Below, piece by piece: positions 25,128-33,777 of a stretch of 64,000 nt of DNA. Under the pieces are notes generated by a model that did no database searches, was not told the origin of the DNA, and saw only the letters and a list, made by a program, of their open reading frames with translations. The position numbers and the translations under genes were made by a program. Position 1 is the first letter of the stretch. Every line of letters begins with the position of its first letter. The DNA lies in contig CALWLY010000001.1 in NCBI GenBank assembly GCA_944381635.1, positions 186,001 through 250,000 on the forward strand, in the 5' to 3' direction. Origin of the DNA: an uncultured Lachnospiraceae bacterium (GTDB lineage: Bacteria; Bacillota; Clostridia; Lachnospirales; Lachnospiraceae).

Positions 25128-26864
25128 ATGAAGCAATCCTTATTGAAAAAAGTATGGAAAAACTGGTTTCTGGCAGTAACAGCGGCAGTCATCGGCGTGC
25201 AGGCTTTGGTGTACCTGGTGTTTGGGGAGAACAGTTATATTACTGTGCAGGATAATCTGGACCTGTTCGTGGGGCATTTTCAGGCGATGAAACATGCGGA
25301 TGCATTTTTCGGGCAGGGGAAAACGGTTCCCATTCTGGGCGGAATCAGCAGAGATTATTTAAGCTCAGAGTTTAACCTTTATAATATCTGGTACGCATTT
25401 CTTCCCCCGTTTGCGGCCTATATGGTTGGATATTTTCTGAAAATTTTCATAGGACTTGGTTCCTGTATTTATCTGGGAAAAGAAATTTACCAGGAGAATT
25501 ATTCTAAATATCGTCCCCTGATCTGGGTGCTGGGCCTTACTTATGGAATTTTGCCTTTGTTTCCGGCTTACGGAATCGCGTTTGCCTCCATACCGCTTGT
25601 GGTTGCATGGCTGAGGGCAATTTATCTGGGAAAGGGAAAACGCTATTATCTCTATGTTTTTCTTTACCCCCTGCTGTCCTATTTTTCCTATTTCGGATTT
25701 TTTATCCTGGGATATCTGGCTGTAACTCTTATTTATGTGTCCATAAAAAATAAAAAGTGGAATCTGCGGCTGACCGGCGCTCTGTTTTTGCTGGCAGCCG
25801 GCTATATGGTTTTTGAATACCGCCTTTTCAAGGAAATGCTGTTTGGCACAACAGAGACGATCCGTGAAACCATGCTGGAGACAAGCCTGGATCTTAAGGG
25901 CGTGTTGTCAAGCATTTGGGAAGCGTTCAGTGTTTCGATCTTTCATGCAAAACCTCAGCACACCTGGTTTGTATTGCCGGTGTGTGTGATATTTTTGCTT
26001 TATCTGATCGTAAGCCTGGTGAGAAAAAAGGAAGGAAAGAAAATTTTCAAAGAGCCCTTTTTCTGGATTTTTGCTTTCATTGTCTTTAACTGTGTGATTT
26101 ACGGCGTGTATTTTTTTGAAGGTTTTCGCTGGCTGTTTGAGACATTGCTGCCTCCTCTGAAAGGTTTTCAGTTTAACCGGACCGTATTTTTCAATCCGCT
26201 TTTGTGGTATGTGGCATTTTTCCTGGTGTTGAAGTTTTTGTATGACAAAAATAAAAAAATGATTGCCAACCTGATGGCATGCGTGGCAGTGGCTGTGGCG
26301 CTTTTCACACCGGCTTTTTACAATGAGTTTTATTCGACGATTTACCACCAGGCATACCGGATTTTAAAGCAGACGGAAGTAAATACGTTAAACTGGAGAG
26401 AATATTATTCGGAAGATCTGATGGAAGCCATCAAAGAGGACATTGACTATCAGGGTGAGTATGCGGCGGCCTATGGATTAAATCCTGCTGTGCTTTCCTA
26501 CAGCGGTATCGCGACTCTGGACGGTTATCTTGGCTTTTATCCGCAATCCTATAAAGACGACTTCACCGTGATGGTGCAGCCGGCGCTGGAGCGAGTGGAA
26601 GAATGGAGAACGTATTACGGAGACTGGGGAGCCAGAGCCTATATCTTTTCGGGAAGCGGGGAAAATACCTGGAATCCGTACCGGGAACTTTCCGTTTCCG
26701 ATGACAGACTCTACATCAATGCAGACATGTTCCGACAGCTGGGAGGAACTTATCTTTTCTCCAGATTTGAAATATCCAATGCAGAAGAACTCGGATTTTC
26801 TCTGAAAGGAGTTTATGAAGGATACGGTTCCCCTTACACCGTGTATCTCTACGTTACAGACTGA
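25128..26864 (+). CDS. Polytopic membrane protein (DUF6044-like)
   Basis: This 578-residue protein has about ten hydrophobic helices from residue 12 to about 400 and a C-terminal extracytoplasmic domain (about 405-578) rich in Tyr and Trp. The opening (GENSYITVQDNLD, then HADAFFGQG) and overall plan recall the DUF6044 family and, more distantly, GT-C type or YfhO-like membrane enzymes. I recall that family assignment from memory and hold it with moderate confidence. AAGGAG precedes the ATG. It begins 32 bases after metQ without a terminator, so it may be in the methionine regulon, although the function suggests surface glycan or lipid work. Confidence 0.6.
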   Translation: MKQSLLKKVWKNWFLAVTAAVIGVQALVYLVFGENSYITVQDNLDLFVGHFQAMKHADAFFGQGKTVPILGGISRDYLSSEFNLYNIWYAFLPPFAAYMVGYFLKIFIGLGSCIYLGKEIYQENYSKYRPLIWVLGLTYGILPLFPAYGIAFASIPLVVAWLRAIYLGKGKRYYLYVFLYPLLSYFSYFGFFILGYLAVTLIYVSIKNKKWNLRLTGALFLLAAGYMVFEYRLFKEMLFGTTETIRETMLETSLDLKGVLSSIWEAFSVSIFHAKPQHTWFVLPVCVIFLLYLIVSLVRKKEGKKIFKEPFFWIFAFIVFNCVIYGVYFFEGFRWLFETLLPPLKGFQFNRTVFFNPLLWYVAFFLVLKFLYDKNKKMIANLMACVAVAVALFTPAFYNEFYSTIYHQAYRILKQTEVNTLNWREYYSEDLMEAIKEDIDYQGEYAAAYGLNPAVLSYSGIATLDGYLGFYPQSYKDDFTVMVQPALERVEEWRTYYGDWGARAYIFSGSGENTWNPYRELSVSDDRLYINADMFRQLGGTYLFSRFEISNAEELGFSLKGVYEGYGSPYTVYLYVTD

Positions 26865-26889
26865 CGGGAAACGGGATGCAGGGCTGCGT

Positions 26890-26918
26890 TTGACAAGAGA
26901 TAAGGATGATGGTATCAT
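26890..26918 (+). promoter_or_regulatory. Promoter of the radical SAM/SPASM gene
   Basis: A perfect TTGACA at 26890 and TATCAT at 26913 are spaced by 17 bases. Confidence 0.8.
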
Positions 26919-27008
26919 AGACGAGATAAACGCGTAAGAATAAGCATGCAAAGCAAAGAGCCCATAGAATGAAAATACGCACGAAAAGAAGTTTAGGGGG
27001 ATATGGAA

Positions 27009-27956
27009 ATGCCTATCAGAATTACGAATTTTGCCGGTAGATTTGGATGGAATATGAGAAAATATTTTCCAAAACTGGCAAGTGAAAGCTATTTAAAATT
27101 TCAGTTTGTGACCAGAGGAAAATCTCAGAAAGACTACATTGAATATTTTATGAATTCCAATCCGGTTCCGTACCCGAATATAGTCAATCTTGAGACGATC
27201 AACCGCTGCAACAGTACCTGTGAATTCTGTACTGCCAACAAAAATGCGGAGAAGCGTCCTTTTGCCAGAATGAGCGATGAACTGTATTACAGTATCATTG
27301 ACCAGTTAAAAGACTGGGGATACAAGGGACACCTGACTTTATACGGAAACAATGAACCCTGGCTGGATACCCGTATTGTGGAATTCCACAAATATGCCAG
27401 AAAGCAGCTCCCGGATGCGTTTATTTTCATGTCTACCAACGGTCTGCTTTTAGATATTGACAAGGTAAAATCGATAGTTCCCTATGTGAACCAGCTGATT
27501 ATCAACAACTATTGTCTGGATATGAAGCTCCATGATAATCTGAAAGAGATTTACGATTATGTAAAAGCTCATCCGGAAGAATTTAAGGATGTAGATATTC
27601 TGATCCAGATGCGCTACATCAAGGAAGTTCTTACCAACAGAGCGGGAAGTGCTCCGAATAAAAAAGCTACGGAGAAAGTGATCAAGGAAACCTGTCTGAT
27701 GCCTTATACGGATATGTGGATCACACCGAACGGAAAACTTGGCATCTGCTGCTGTGATAACTTTGAAGTTACCGATATGGGAGATTTGACAAAGACACCG
27801 TTAAAAGAGGCGTGGAACTCACCTGCCTACCAGGATCTGCGCAAGAAAGTGGCTATGGGACGTCAGAACTATCCTTTCTGCAAGCACTGCGACTTTATTG
27901 ACGCCGGAATTCGTATGAAGATTGTAAAAGATATCTTAAAGAAGAACAAAAAATAA
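27009..27956 (+). CDS. Radical SAM/SPASM domain protein
   Basis: The ATG at 27009 has AGGGGG eight bases upstream; a second ATG at 27003 is too close to it. The 315-residue protein has the 4Fe-4S motif with Cys67, Cys71 and Cys74 (CNSTCEFC), LYGNNEPWLD as the strand after the SAM-binding region, and a C-terminal SPASM-like part with CLMPYTDMWITPNGKLGICCC and FCKHC, which would hold auxiliary clusters. Such enzymes do radical chemistry on peptides, sugars or cofactors. No precursor peptide is visible nearby. The neighbouring FAD enzyme and glycan genes hint at sugar or surface polymer modification; this is only inference. A strong terminator follows. Confidence 0.85.
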   Translation: MPIRITNFAGRFGWNMRKYFPKLASESYLKFQFVTRGKSQKDYIEYFMNSNPVPYPNIVNLETINRCNSTCEFCTANKNAEKRPFARMSDELYYSIIDQLKDWGYKGHLTLYGNNEPWLDTRIVEFHKYARKQLPDAFIFMSTNGLLLDIDKVKSIVPYVNQLIINNYCLDMKLHDNLKEIYDYVKAHPEEFKDVDILIQMRYIKEVLTNRAGSAPNKKATEKVIKETCLMPYTDMWITPNGKLGICCCDNFEVTDMGDLTKTPLKEAWNSPAYQDLRKKVAMGRQNYPFCKHCDFIDAGIRMKIVKDILKKNKK

Positions 27957-27959
27957 AAA

Positions 27960-28007
27960 ATCCCGGGAGATTTGCAGAACAATGGGCAGGTCTCCCGGGT
28001 TTTTTTA
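27960..28007. terminator. Bidirectional terminator between convergent genes
   Basis: TCCCGGGAGA and TCTCCCGGG form the stem, with seven Ts after it on the + strand and an A-rich stretch before it that gives a U-tract on the - strand. It serves the radical SAM gene and the convergent FAD oxidoreductase gene. Confidence 0.9.
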
Positions 28008-28020
28008 TCTTACAGATAAA

Positions 28021-29577
28021 TCAGTTGGATGTTTCATGGTATACTTTTTCAGTATTTACGTTCCAGATATTATCCCGGGTTTTTACACCGTTGATAATAT
28101 TGTTTACAGCCTCAAAAGAAGTGCACATGGAATGATCGATGTTGTTGTAGCGGTGCTGTCCGTTACGGCCTACGCAGTAGAGGTTGTCGATGGTATTCAG
28201 ATAGTCAACCAGCGTATCCATTTCGTTGTAGGTGTCAAAGTAAGCGGGATATGCTTTCTTTACCCATTCTGCATGGGTATCCAGAACGCAGGAGGCATCG
28301 TCGATCAGTCCCATTTTAATCATTTCTTTTACTGCAAAGTCACGAAATTCTTCTTCACTCATGGTCCAAAGGCTGTCCCCTTCGTTACAGAAATATTCCA
28401 AGCCGATCCACACGGTATTCTCTAAATCTTTCACCATATAGGGTGACCAGTTATTGTAGATTTGGAAGCGTCCCAGCTTTACGGTGCGGTCATGAACATA
28501 AACCCAGTTGTCAGGAACGATGTTGCTGATTGTTTTCAGTTTGGTCTTGTTTTTCAGATTCAGCTTTGGAATCAGGACACCGAGAGTCATATAATCGCGG
28601 TAGGGAAGACCTGCAGCGATTCTGGCCGGGTCAGCGGGCACATCATTCATGCCGCCTACAAGATCTCGGATAGGCATGGAGGAAATGAAAATATCTCCTT
28701 CCACAGTAATTTTTTCACCGTTGCATTCGTAAGTGAGTGCTGTGATATGGTTGTCCGCATTTTTGGTAAGACCGACAACTTTGCAGCCTTTTAAAATTTT
28801 GCCGCCCATTTTCTCAATTTCAGAAGCGGTTACCTCCCAGAGCTGCCCGGGACCAAGTTTGGGGTAGCTGAAGGATTCAATCAGGGAAGTTTCCACATGA
28901 CGGTTTTCTTTTCCGGGAAGAAGCTTGCTGAACATATCCTGGATAATAGCCAGGACAGAGAGCCCTTTTGCACGCTGTGCACCCCAGTCAGGAGCAATTT
29001 CGCTGGGATGGCGTCCCCAAAGATTTTCCGTGTAATTTTCGAAAAACATGGAATAAAGCTTCCTGCCAAAACGGTTGATATAAAAATCCTCCAGAGAGTT
29101 TTCTTTTCTTTTATGCAGTACAGCGGCAAGATAGCTGAAGCCTGCGACTATTGTAGTAACAAGTCCCATATTTTTGAAAGTGTCCCACTTCAGCGAAATC
29201 GGATAATCAAAAAACTTGCTGTCGAAATAAATGCGGGACACACGGTTTCTGATCAGCATAACCCGGTCTGTTTTTTCCGGATCGGGGCCGTTTGTCTTCC
29301 AGCCCATGTTGCGGTCAAGTATTTTGTCGTCATAAGCCGGGGCTCCCTGCAGAGGAAGCATATTTTCCCACCATTCATTTACTTCCGGCACCTTTGAAAA
29401 AAAGCGGTGCCCGCCCATGTCCATGCGGTTTCCCTTATAATTGACAGTTTTGGAAATACCGCCCATAGCCTGGCTTTCTTCAAAAACGGTTACCTCAATA
29501 TCATCAGTTCTCTTCAATAACTCGTAGGCAGCAGTCAGACCGGCAGGTCCTGCTCCTATTACATAAGCCTTTCTCAT
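28021..29577 (-). CDS. FAD-dependent oxidoreductase (NAD(P)-binding, amine-oxidase/mutase-like)
   Basis: The ATG at 29577 is chosen over a GTG at 29595 because AAAGGA then lies eight bases upstream (518 residues). The N-terminal Rossmann motif [16 protein letters not shown] (6-21) and MGGISKT near 43 bind [14 protein letters not shown] near 57 is typical of the UDP-galactopyranose mutase/protoporphyrinogen oxidase-like group found in bacterial polysaccharide loci. The C-terminal [17 protein letters not shown] holds the second FAD contact. The reaction is not known; a sugar or polyprenyl-linked substrate is a fair guess. It converges with the radical SAM gene on a shared terminator. Confidence 0.8.
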   Translation of the reverse strand: MRKAYVIGAGPAGLTAAYELLKRTDDIEVTVFEESQAMGGISKTVNYKGNRMDMGGHRFFSKVPEVNEWWENMLPLQGAPAYDDKILDRNMGWKTNGPDPEKTDRVMLIRNRVSRIYFDSKFFDYPISLKWDTFKNMGLVTTIVAGFSYLAAVLHKRKENSLEDFYINRFGRKLYSMFFENYTENLWGRHPSEIAPDWGAQRAKGLSVLAIIQDMFSKLLPGKENRHVETSLIESFSYPKLGPGQLWEVTASEIEKMGGKILKGCKVVGLTKNADNHITALTYECNGEKITVEGDIFISSMPIRDLVGGMNDVPADPARIAAGLPYRDYMTLGVLIPKLNLKNKTKLKTISNIVPDNWVYVHDRTVKLGRFQIYNNWSPYMVKDLENTVWIGLEYFCNEGDSLWTMSEEEFRDFAVKEMIKMGLIDDASCVLDTHAEWVKKAYPAYFDTYNEMDTLVDYLNTIDNLYCVGRNGQHRYNNIDHSMCTSFEAVNNIINGVKTRDNIWNVNTEKVYHETSN

Positions 29578-29679
29578 AAGAACAATCCTTTCCACAATTT
29601 TACCATTTCATCATTTTATCATAGATTTCAGGGTAATTCAATTTAATCTGCGGAAATATTGCCGTGAAAACCTATTATT

Positions 29680-30021
29680 TTAAAACTCTCGATTGTCCAG
29701 CGTCTTTTCCATATGTTCTACAAGATGGACCAGCTGATTTTTGGTATCCACCAGAGAACGCAGCTGTATGCTCAGCGGGTTTTCGATGCCTGCAAGTTCA
29801 TCTACAGAACAGTGAAAAACATCAGCAAGTTTGTAAATGGTGTAAAAGGAGGGACTCTGGATTTTCCCATTCAGAAGTTTTTTCAATGTTTCGTATGAAA
29901 TCCCCGAATTCACAGAAAGAATTTTCAGAGACCAGTTGTGGATACTTAATTGATGATTGATATTGTGGATCAATGTGTTTGTGAGAAGCAAGTGCTCCTC
30001 TGCGGATTCGTGTTTGCTCAT
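29680..30021 (-). CDS. XRE-family helix-turn-helix regulator
   Basis: The 113-residue protein has one Cro/CI-type HTH at about 33-72: LKILSVNSGISYETLKKLLN followed by PSFYTIYKLADVFHCSVDEL. The C-terminal 35 residues are helical and may dimerise. GAAGGGA precedes the ATG. It is divergent from the Spo0A-like gene at 30301 with a 279-bp gap, so it may control that gene and itself. Target unknown. Confidence 0.85.
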   Translation of the reverse strand: MSKHESAEEHLLLTNTLIHNINHQLSIHNWSLKILSVNSGISYETLKKLLNGKIQSPSFYTIYKLADVFHCSVDELAGIENPLSIQLRSLVDTKNQLVHLVEHMEKTLDNREF

Positions 30022-30300
30022 TTTTTTCCCTTCTCTCTTTCTATTTTTATTGGTCAGTGAAACGGCAATCGGTATTTGAAGACGGCATGATATGGAAAAC
30101 TTTCGTATGCCGATCAGGGAGTAAATATCGGATTGTCAGGAAATTATTCCGAGAAAGGGATGATAAGACACATAAAAATGTGTGTAACAGGAAAATCAGT
30201 GCCATATACTACCTGTAATTTTCAGAATTTTCTGATAAAATATAAGTGTCAGTTGAAATTGTATATACATTTTATCTGGCATGAGAGGAGTCGGGAAAAT

Positions 30301-30825
30301 ATGAGCTGTTTGTGGGTTTCTCTGGCGGATTGCAGCCAGAAAGAGATTTATCAACTTACAAAAATGGTAAGAAAGGACAGAAAATTACAGATTATCTTGT
30401 CCTATGATGCGCCGAATTCGGCAAAGAGTTATGAAAGAGAAAAGGAGGAGAAGATTTCAGCGATTTTGATCAAACTGGGAATAAGACCACATTTGAAAGG
30501 CTATCAGTATTTGAAAGAATCCATCAGAGTCTGTATGGAAGACAAAGAGGAACTGGAGGGGATCACAAAACGCCTGTATCCGGACGTGGCGAAGAAGTTT
30601 CAGACCAGCTCCACGAAAGTGGAACATGCAATCAGGCATGCCATCGAAGTGGCATGGAAAAGCGGGAGTGAAGAAGAGAAAAAGAATTTTTTCGGTTACA
30701 TCGAGGGGAGAAGACCGACAAATCTTTCTTTTATCATGCGTATTACAGAATATATGGAAGACGAGGGAATGGGAGATAGAATGGAAAGGACAAGTGAATG
30801 GGATACATGTGCATTCTATAGATAA
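30301..30825 (+). CDS. Orphan Spo0A-type C-terminal DNA-binding domain protein
   Basis: The frame is open from 30133, but AGAGGAG lies ten bases before the ATG at 30301, and the upstream extension has no domain character, so I start here (174 residues). Residues about 60-160 match the Spo0A output domain: EEKISAILIKLGIRPHLKGY, then YLKESIRVCMED, the recognition region TSSTKVEHAIRHAIEVAW and GRRPTNLSFI. There is no receiver domain; residues 1-55 are a small alpha/beta piece without the phospho-acceptor Asp motif. It may bind 0A-box-like DNA without phosphorylation, or act as a competitor of Spo0A. Confidence 0.8.
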   Translation: MSCLWVSLADCSQKEIYQLTKMVRKDRKLQIILSYDAPNSAKSYEREKEEKISAILIKLGIRPHLKGYQYLKESIRVCMEDKEELEGITKRLYPDVAKKFQTSSTKVEHAIRHAIEVAWKSGSEEEKKNFFGYIEGRRPTNLSFIMRITEYMEDEGMGDRMERTSEWDTCAFYR

Positions 30826-30870
30826 ATATGGAAAAGATTTTAATGCTTTCGGAATTAAGATAGTAAAAAA

Positions 30871-30963
30871 GTGTGCACCTGGGTGCACACTCGCGCCGAG
30901 CACGGCTGCCATCAGTCAACGTGCTGCTTTTCGCGCGAGTGCGTATCCACAGCGGAGCTTTTG
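30871..30963 (-). repeat. Dispersed structured repeat, copy B (reverse)
   Basis: On the minus strand it reads AGCTCCGCTGTGGATACGCA, then CTCGCGCG, CTCGGCGCGAGT and ends with the perfect hairpin GTGTGCACCCAGGTGCACAC. It lies directly after the lysR stop codon, in the lysR direction, and lacks the AT-rich head hairpin of copies A, C, D and F. Confidence 0.85.
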
Positions 30964-30969
30964 AAGCGG

Positions 30970-31866
30970 TCATGAATGGGAATCTTCCTGCAGAAGTTTT
31001 AAAAAGTGTCTGGCTGCAGCATTTAAAGGCCTGTGCGGGTCTTTGACTGCGCAAATGCTGCGGGGCGGCAACTTTTCTTCCAGGTCAATCTCATAGACTT
31101 TGCCGTTTTTGATGGAATCTTCCGCCAGCTCTCTGGGAAGAAGTCCCAGTCCCAGGTTGTGTTCCACCATGGGAAGAATAAGGTCGGCGGTGGTAAGTTC
31201 GATGTCCGGCTTTAAGGCAAGGCCGTGGGATGCGTAAAAATTTTCAAAAAAGTGGTAAGCCAGTGTGGAGGAAGCAAGACATACAATAGGGTATTTGACC
31301 GTTTCTTTGAGGGAAATTTTTCTTCCGCTCAGGTTGGAAAACTGGGTTCCGGCAATGAGACAGTCGTGGACAAGACGCACGCTGGTAGCCTTAAGAGGAG
31401 GTTCTACCGATATGGGAGCCACAACAATGGCCACGTCAATCTTGCCTTCCCAAAGATCGGAGACAGCCTGGGCGGTGGTGTAAGTGGTGATACGCACACG
31501 TACGTCCGGATGTTGGCTGTGGAAAAAGCTGAGCTTTTCCAAAAGAAAACAGCGCAGAGCAGTCTCTGTGGCACCTATGTGGATGGAACCGCCGTGCAGG
31601 CTGACCGTGTTGTTTAATTCTTCTTCCGCTTTTAGGATACTTTCATAGGCAGGGCCGACTCTGTGGTAGAGAAGTTCTCCTTCGGAGGTGAGAGTCACTC
31701 CTCTTTTGGAGCGAATGAAAAGCCGGCACCCCAGTTCGTTTTCCAGATTTTGGATACAACGTGTAACGGAGGGCTGGCTGGAAAGAAGTACATGGGCTGC
31801 CTTCGTAAAATTCTGATATTTTGCAACATAATAAAACACTTTATAGTAATCAAAATGTACGGACAT
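30970..31866 (-). CDS. LysR-family transcriptional regulator
   Basis: The ATG at 31866 has AGGAGAT seven bases upstream; the open frame runs further to 32007 but without support. The 298-residue protein has the N-terminal winged HTH (FTKAAHVLLSSQPSVTRCIQNLENELG, about 19-45, with the RSKRGVTLT wing) and a two-lobed effector-binding domain opening with GSIHIGATET. LysR proteins usually bind a small ligand and control a divergent target. Here the divergent unit is the ATP synthase operon, about 450 bases away, with a perfect 19-bp palindrome between them. That link is an inference from position. Confidence 0.9.
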   Translation of the reverse strand: MSVHFDYYKVFYYVAKYQNFTKAAHVLLSSQPSVTRCIQNLENELGCRLFIRSKRGVTLTSEGELLYHRVGPAYESILKAEEELNNTVSLHGGSIHIGATETALRCFLLEKLSFFHSQHPDVRVRITTYTTAQAVSDLWEGKIDVAIVVAPISVEPPLKATSVRLVHDCLIAGTQFSNLSGRKISLKETVKYPIVCLASSTLAYHFFENFYASHGLALKPDIELTTADLILPMVEHNLGLGLLPRELAEDSIKNGKVYEIDLEEKLPPRSICAVKDPHRPLNAAARHFLKLLQEDSHS

Positions 31867-32046
31867 AATTATCTCCTGAGTAAAAAAGTAGTAAAAGTAG
31901 TATAAGAAAGCATTTATTTGCACATTCTGTTGGTAGTATACGATTTTGATATCATAGGCATGTGATAATATCATTTTTCGGAATGAAACAATCATAGTAT
32001 AATACATGTTGGTCTATGATACCACTATAACACGGCGAATGAGTTT

Positions 32047-32089
32047 ATGCTATCTCTTCTTTCCGTTTTTCGGAAAGAAGAGATAGCAT
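32047..32089. promoter_or_regulatory. Perfect 19-bp palindrome upstream of the ATP synthase operon
   Basis: ATGCTATCTCTTCTTTCCG, a five-T loop, then the exact reverse complement. There is no U-tract after it. It could be an operator, an attenuator or the foot of a transcript. A TATAAT lies at 31998-32003 without a clear -35. The 450-bp gap from 31867 to 32317 otherwise shows nothing coding. Confidence 0.55.
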
Positions 32090-32317
32090 TGAACAATTAG
32101 AAATAAGGAAAGTTATTGAAAGAATGGGGGCAGCATATAAGGTGTTTTCATTCTTTCCATATTTTTTCGGAAAATATTCGCCGCAGACAAAATGCAAAAG
32201 AAGAGGTAATGGAAAGGAGACCAAAAGAAGGCAAAGAGAAAGGAAGGATGTCATACGGGAAACATAGCAGAGGCAATAACCGAAGAACTTACCTGCGAAA
32301 CTGTCTTTACCATCCCG

Positions 32318-32941
32318 GTGCTTGGCGGCATTGATGTATCCGAATCGGTGGTTGTCACCTGGATCATCATGGCGGCGCTTCTTGTTTTTTCACTGGTTTT
32401 TTTGCGTAATCTACAAGTGGAAAACGTGAGTAAAAAGCAGCTTGCTTTGGAAACAGCGGTAGGTTTTTTGAATGACTTTTTCATGGATACTCTTGGAAAA
32501 GAAGGAAAGCGTTACATTCCCTATATGATTACGGTGGCAATTTATATAGGAATTGCCAATCTGATTGGCCTGTTGGGATTTAAACCTCCGACCAAGGATC
32601 TGAATGTAACGGCAGCTCTGGCATTGATGAGTATTGTCCTGATCGAATACGCAGGTTTTCATCAAAAAGGGCTGAAGGGATGGCTGAAAAGCTTTGCAGA
32701 ACCGATTCCGCTTATCACCCCAATCAACATACTGGAAATTTTTATTCGTCCAATTTCCCTATGTATGCGACTGTTTGGCAACGTAATCGGAGCGTTTGTT
32801 GTCATGGAACTGATAAAAGCGGTAATACCGGTGATAATTCCGGTTCCGTTCAGTTTTTATTTTGACATATTTGACGGCCTGATTCAGGCATATGTATTTG
32901 TATTCCTGACTTCTTTATTTATAAAAGAAGCCATGGAATAA
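32318..32941 (+). CDS. atpB: F-type ATP synthase subunit a
   Basis: Subunit a forms the two half-channels that carry ions to the c-ring. The ORF from GTG 32318 has 207 residues with five or six helices and the conserved FIRPISLCMRLFGNVIGA, which holds the essential arginine, and the last helix with QAYVFVFLTSLFI. The start is doubtful: the same frame continues upstream to 32249 with family-like sequence (TEELTCETVFTIPVLGG) but has no ATG, GTG or TTG before the stop at 32207. The only good ATG with a Shine-Dalgarno sequence, at 32248, is in another frame. The GTG at 32318 lacks a ribosome binding site. The functional start may involve a frameshift, an unusual start codon, or a sequence error. 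Confidence 0.9.
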   Translation: MLGGIDVSESVVVTWIIMAALLVFSLVFLRNLQVENVSKKQLALETAVGFLNDFFMDTLGKEGKRYIPYMITVAIYIGIANLIGLLGFKPPTKDLNVTAALALMSIVLIEYAGFHQKGLKGWLKSFAEPIPLITPINILEIFIRPISLCMRLFGNVIGAFVVMELIKAVIPVIIPVPFSFYFDIFDGLIQAYVFVFLTSLFIKEAME

Positions 32942-33019
32942 AAACTTAAGGAAACGTTTTAATTTAGTAAAATACAAATTCTGAACTTTGAAACAGATGA
33001 AAGAAAAGGAGAGAATATT

Positions 33020-33241
33020 ATGTCAACATTAGTAGCAATTGGAGCAGCACTGGCAGTTTTAACAGGTATTGGAGCAGGTATCGGTATCGGTATCGCAACT
33101 TCCAAAGCAGTGGAAGCAATCGCAAGACAACCTGAAGCAGAGGGTAAGATCAGCAAAGCGCTGCTGCTTGGATGTGCCCTGGCAGAGGCAACTGCAATCT
33201 ATGGTTTCGTTATCGGTCTGCTGATCATCTTCATGAAATAA
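33020..33241 (+). CDS. atpE: F-type ATP synthase subunit c
   Basis: The 73-residue proteolipid has two helices joined by the polar loop ARQPEAEGK (35-43). The ion-binding carboxylate is Glu56 in [11 protein letters not shown]. Helix 1 reads [13 protein letters not shown]: the Gln that coordinates Na+ in Ilyobacter-type rings is Ile here, and the Ser after the Glu is Ala (Ala57), although Thr58 and Tyr61 are kept. This favours proton rather than sodium coupling, as an inference from known structures. AAAGGAGAG precedes the ATG. Confidence 0.96.
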   Translation: MSTLVAIGAALAVLTGIGAGIGIGIATSKAVEAIARQPEAEGKISKALLLGCALAEATAIYGFVIGLLIIFMK

Positions 33242-33276
33242 AAGATACGAATAACTAAGGAAAGGTGGGAGCGAAG

Positions 33277-33777
33277 GTGCTGGATATCAGTTTTTGGAAC
33301 CTTGTTTTTACCATTATAAACCTGATTGTTTTATACCTTATCCTGAAGAAGTTTTTAATTGGACCGGTAACAGGCATTATGGAAAAGCGCAGCAAAATGA
33401 TTGAAGAGCAGATGGCAGGTGCCAGGGATGCCGAGGAACAGGCAAATGCTTTAAAGGCGCAGTATGAAGAATCTTTAAAAAGCGCCAAAGAAGAATCCAG
33501 GCAGATTGTGGAAAAGGCCAGAAATGAAGCGAAACTGGAGCAGGAAAAACAGACGGCTCTGGCAGCCGCACAGGCTCAGAAAATCGTATCTGACGCGAGA
33601 AAAGCAGCAGAGGAAGAACGGGAGAAAGCTTTGGACGGAGCGAAATCCGAAATTGCAGATCTGGCTGTGCTGGCTGCAAAGAAAATGCTGTCCGGCGGAA
33701 GCGAAGAAGCAAACCGGATGCTTTACGACCAATTTTTAACGGGAGCAGGTGAGGCAGATGACACAGACATCCATTAA
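33277..33777 (+). CDS. atpF: F-type ATP synthase subunit b
   Basis: The frame is open from GTG 33265, but GTG 33277 has AGGTGG at a better distance and gives the usual start MLDISFWNLVFTIINL. The 166-residue protein has one N-terminal membrane helix and a long Ala/Glu/Lys-rich helical stalk (about 30-150) that forms the peripheral stator with delta. It overlaps atpH by 20 bases. Confidence 0.93.
   Translation: MLDISFWNLVFTIINLIVLYLILKKFLIGPVTGIMEKRSKMIEEQMAGARDAEEQANALKAQYEESLKSAKEESRQIVEKARNEAKLEQEKQTALAAAQAQKIVSDARKAAEEEREKALDGAKSEIADLAVLAAKKMLSGGSEEANRMLYDQFLTGAGEADDTDIH

Noticed and set aside
30133-30300. N-terminal extension of the Spo0A-like protein
   Set aside because: A strong Shine-Dalgarno sequence lies before ATG 30301 and the extension shows no receiver-domain residues.
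32116-32334. 72-codon frame overlapping the atpB 5' end as an atpI-like gene
   Set aside because: The peptide is basic and not hydrophobic, unlike AtpI; only its last part matters, as a possible frameshifted atpB start.
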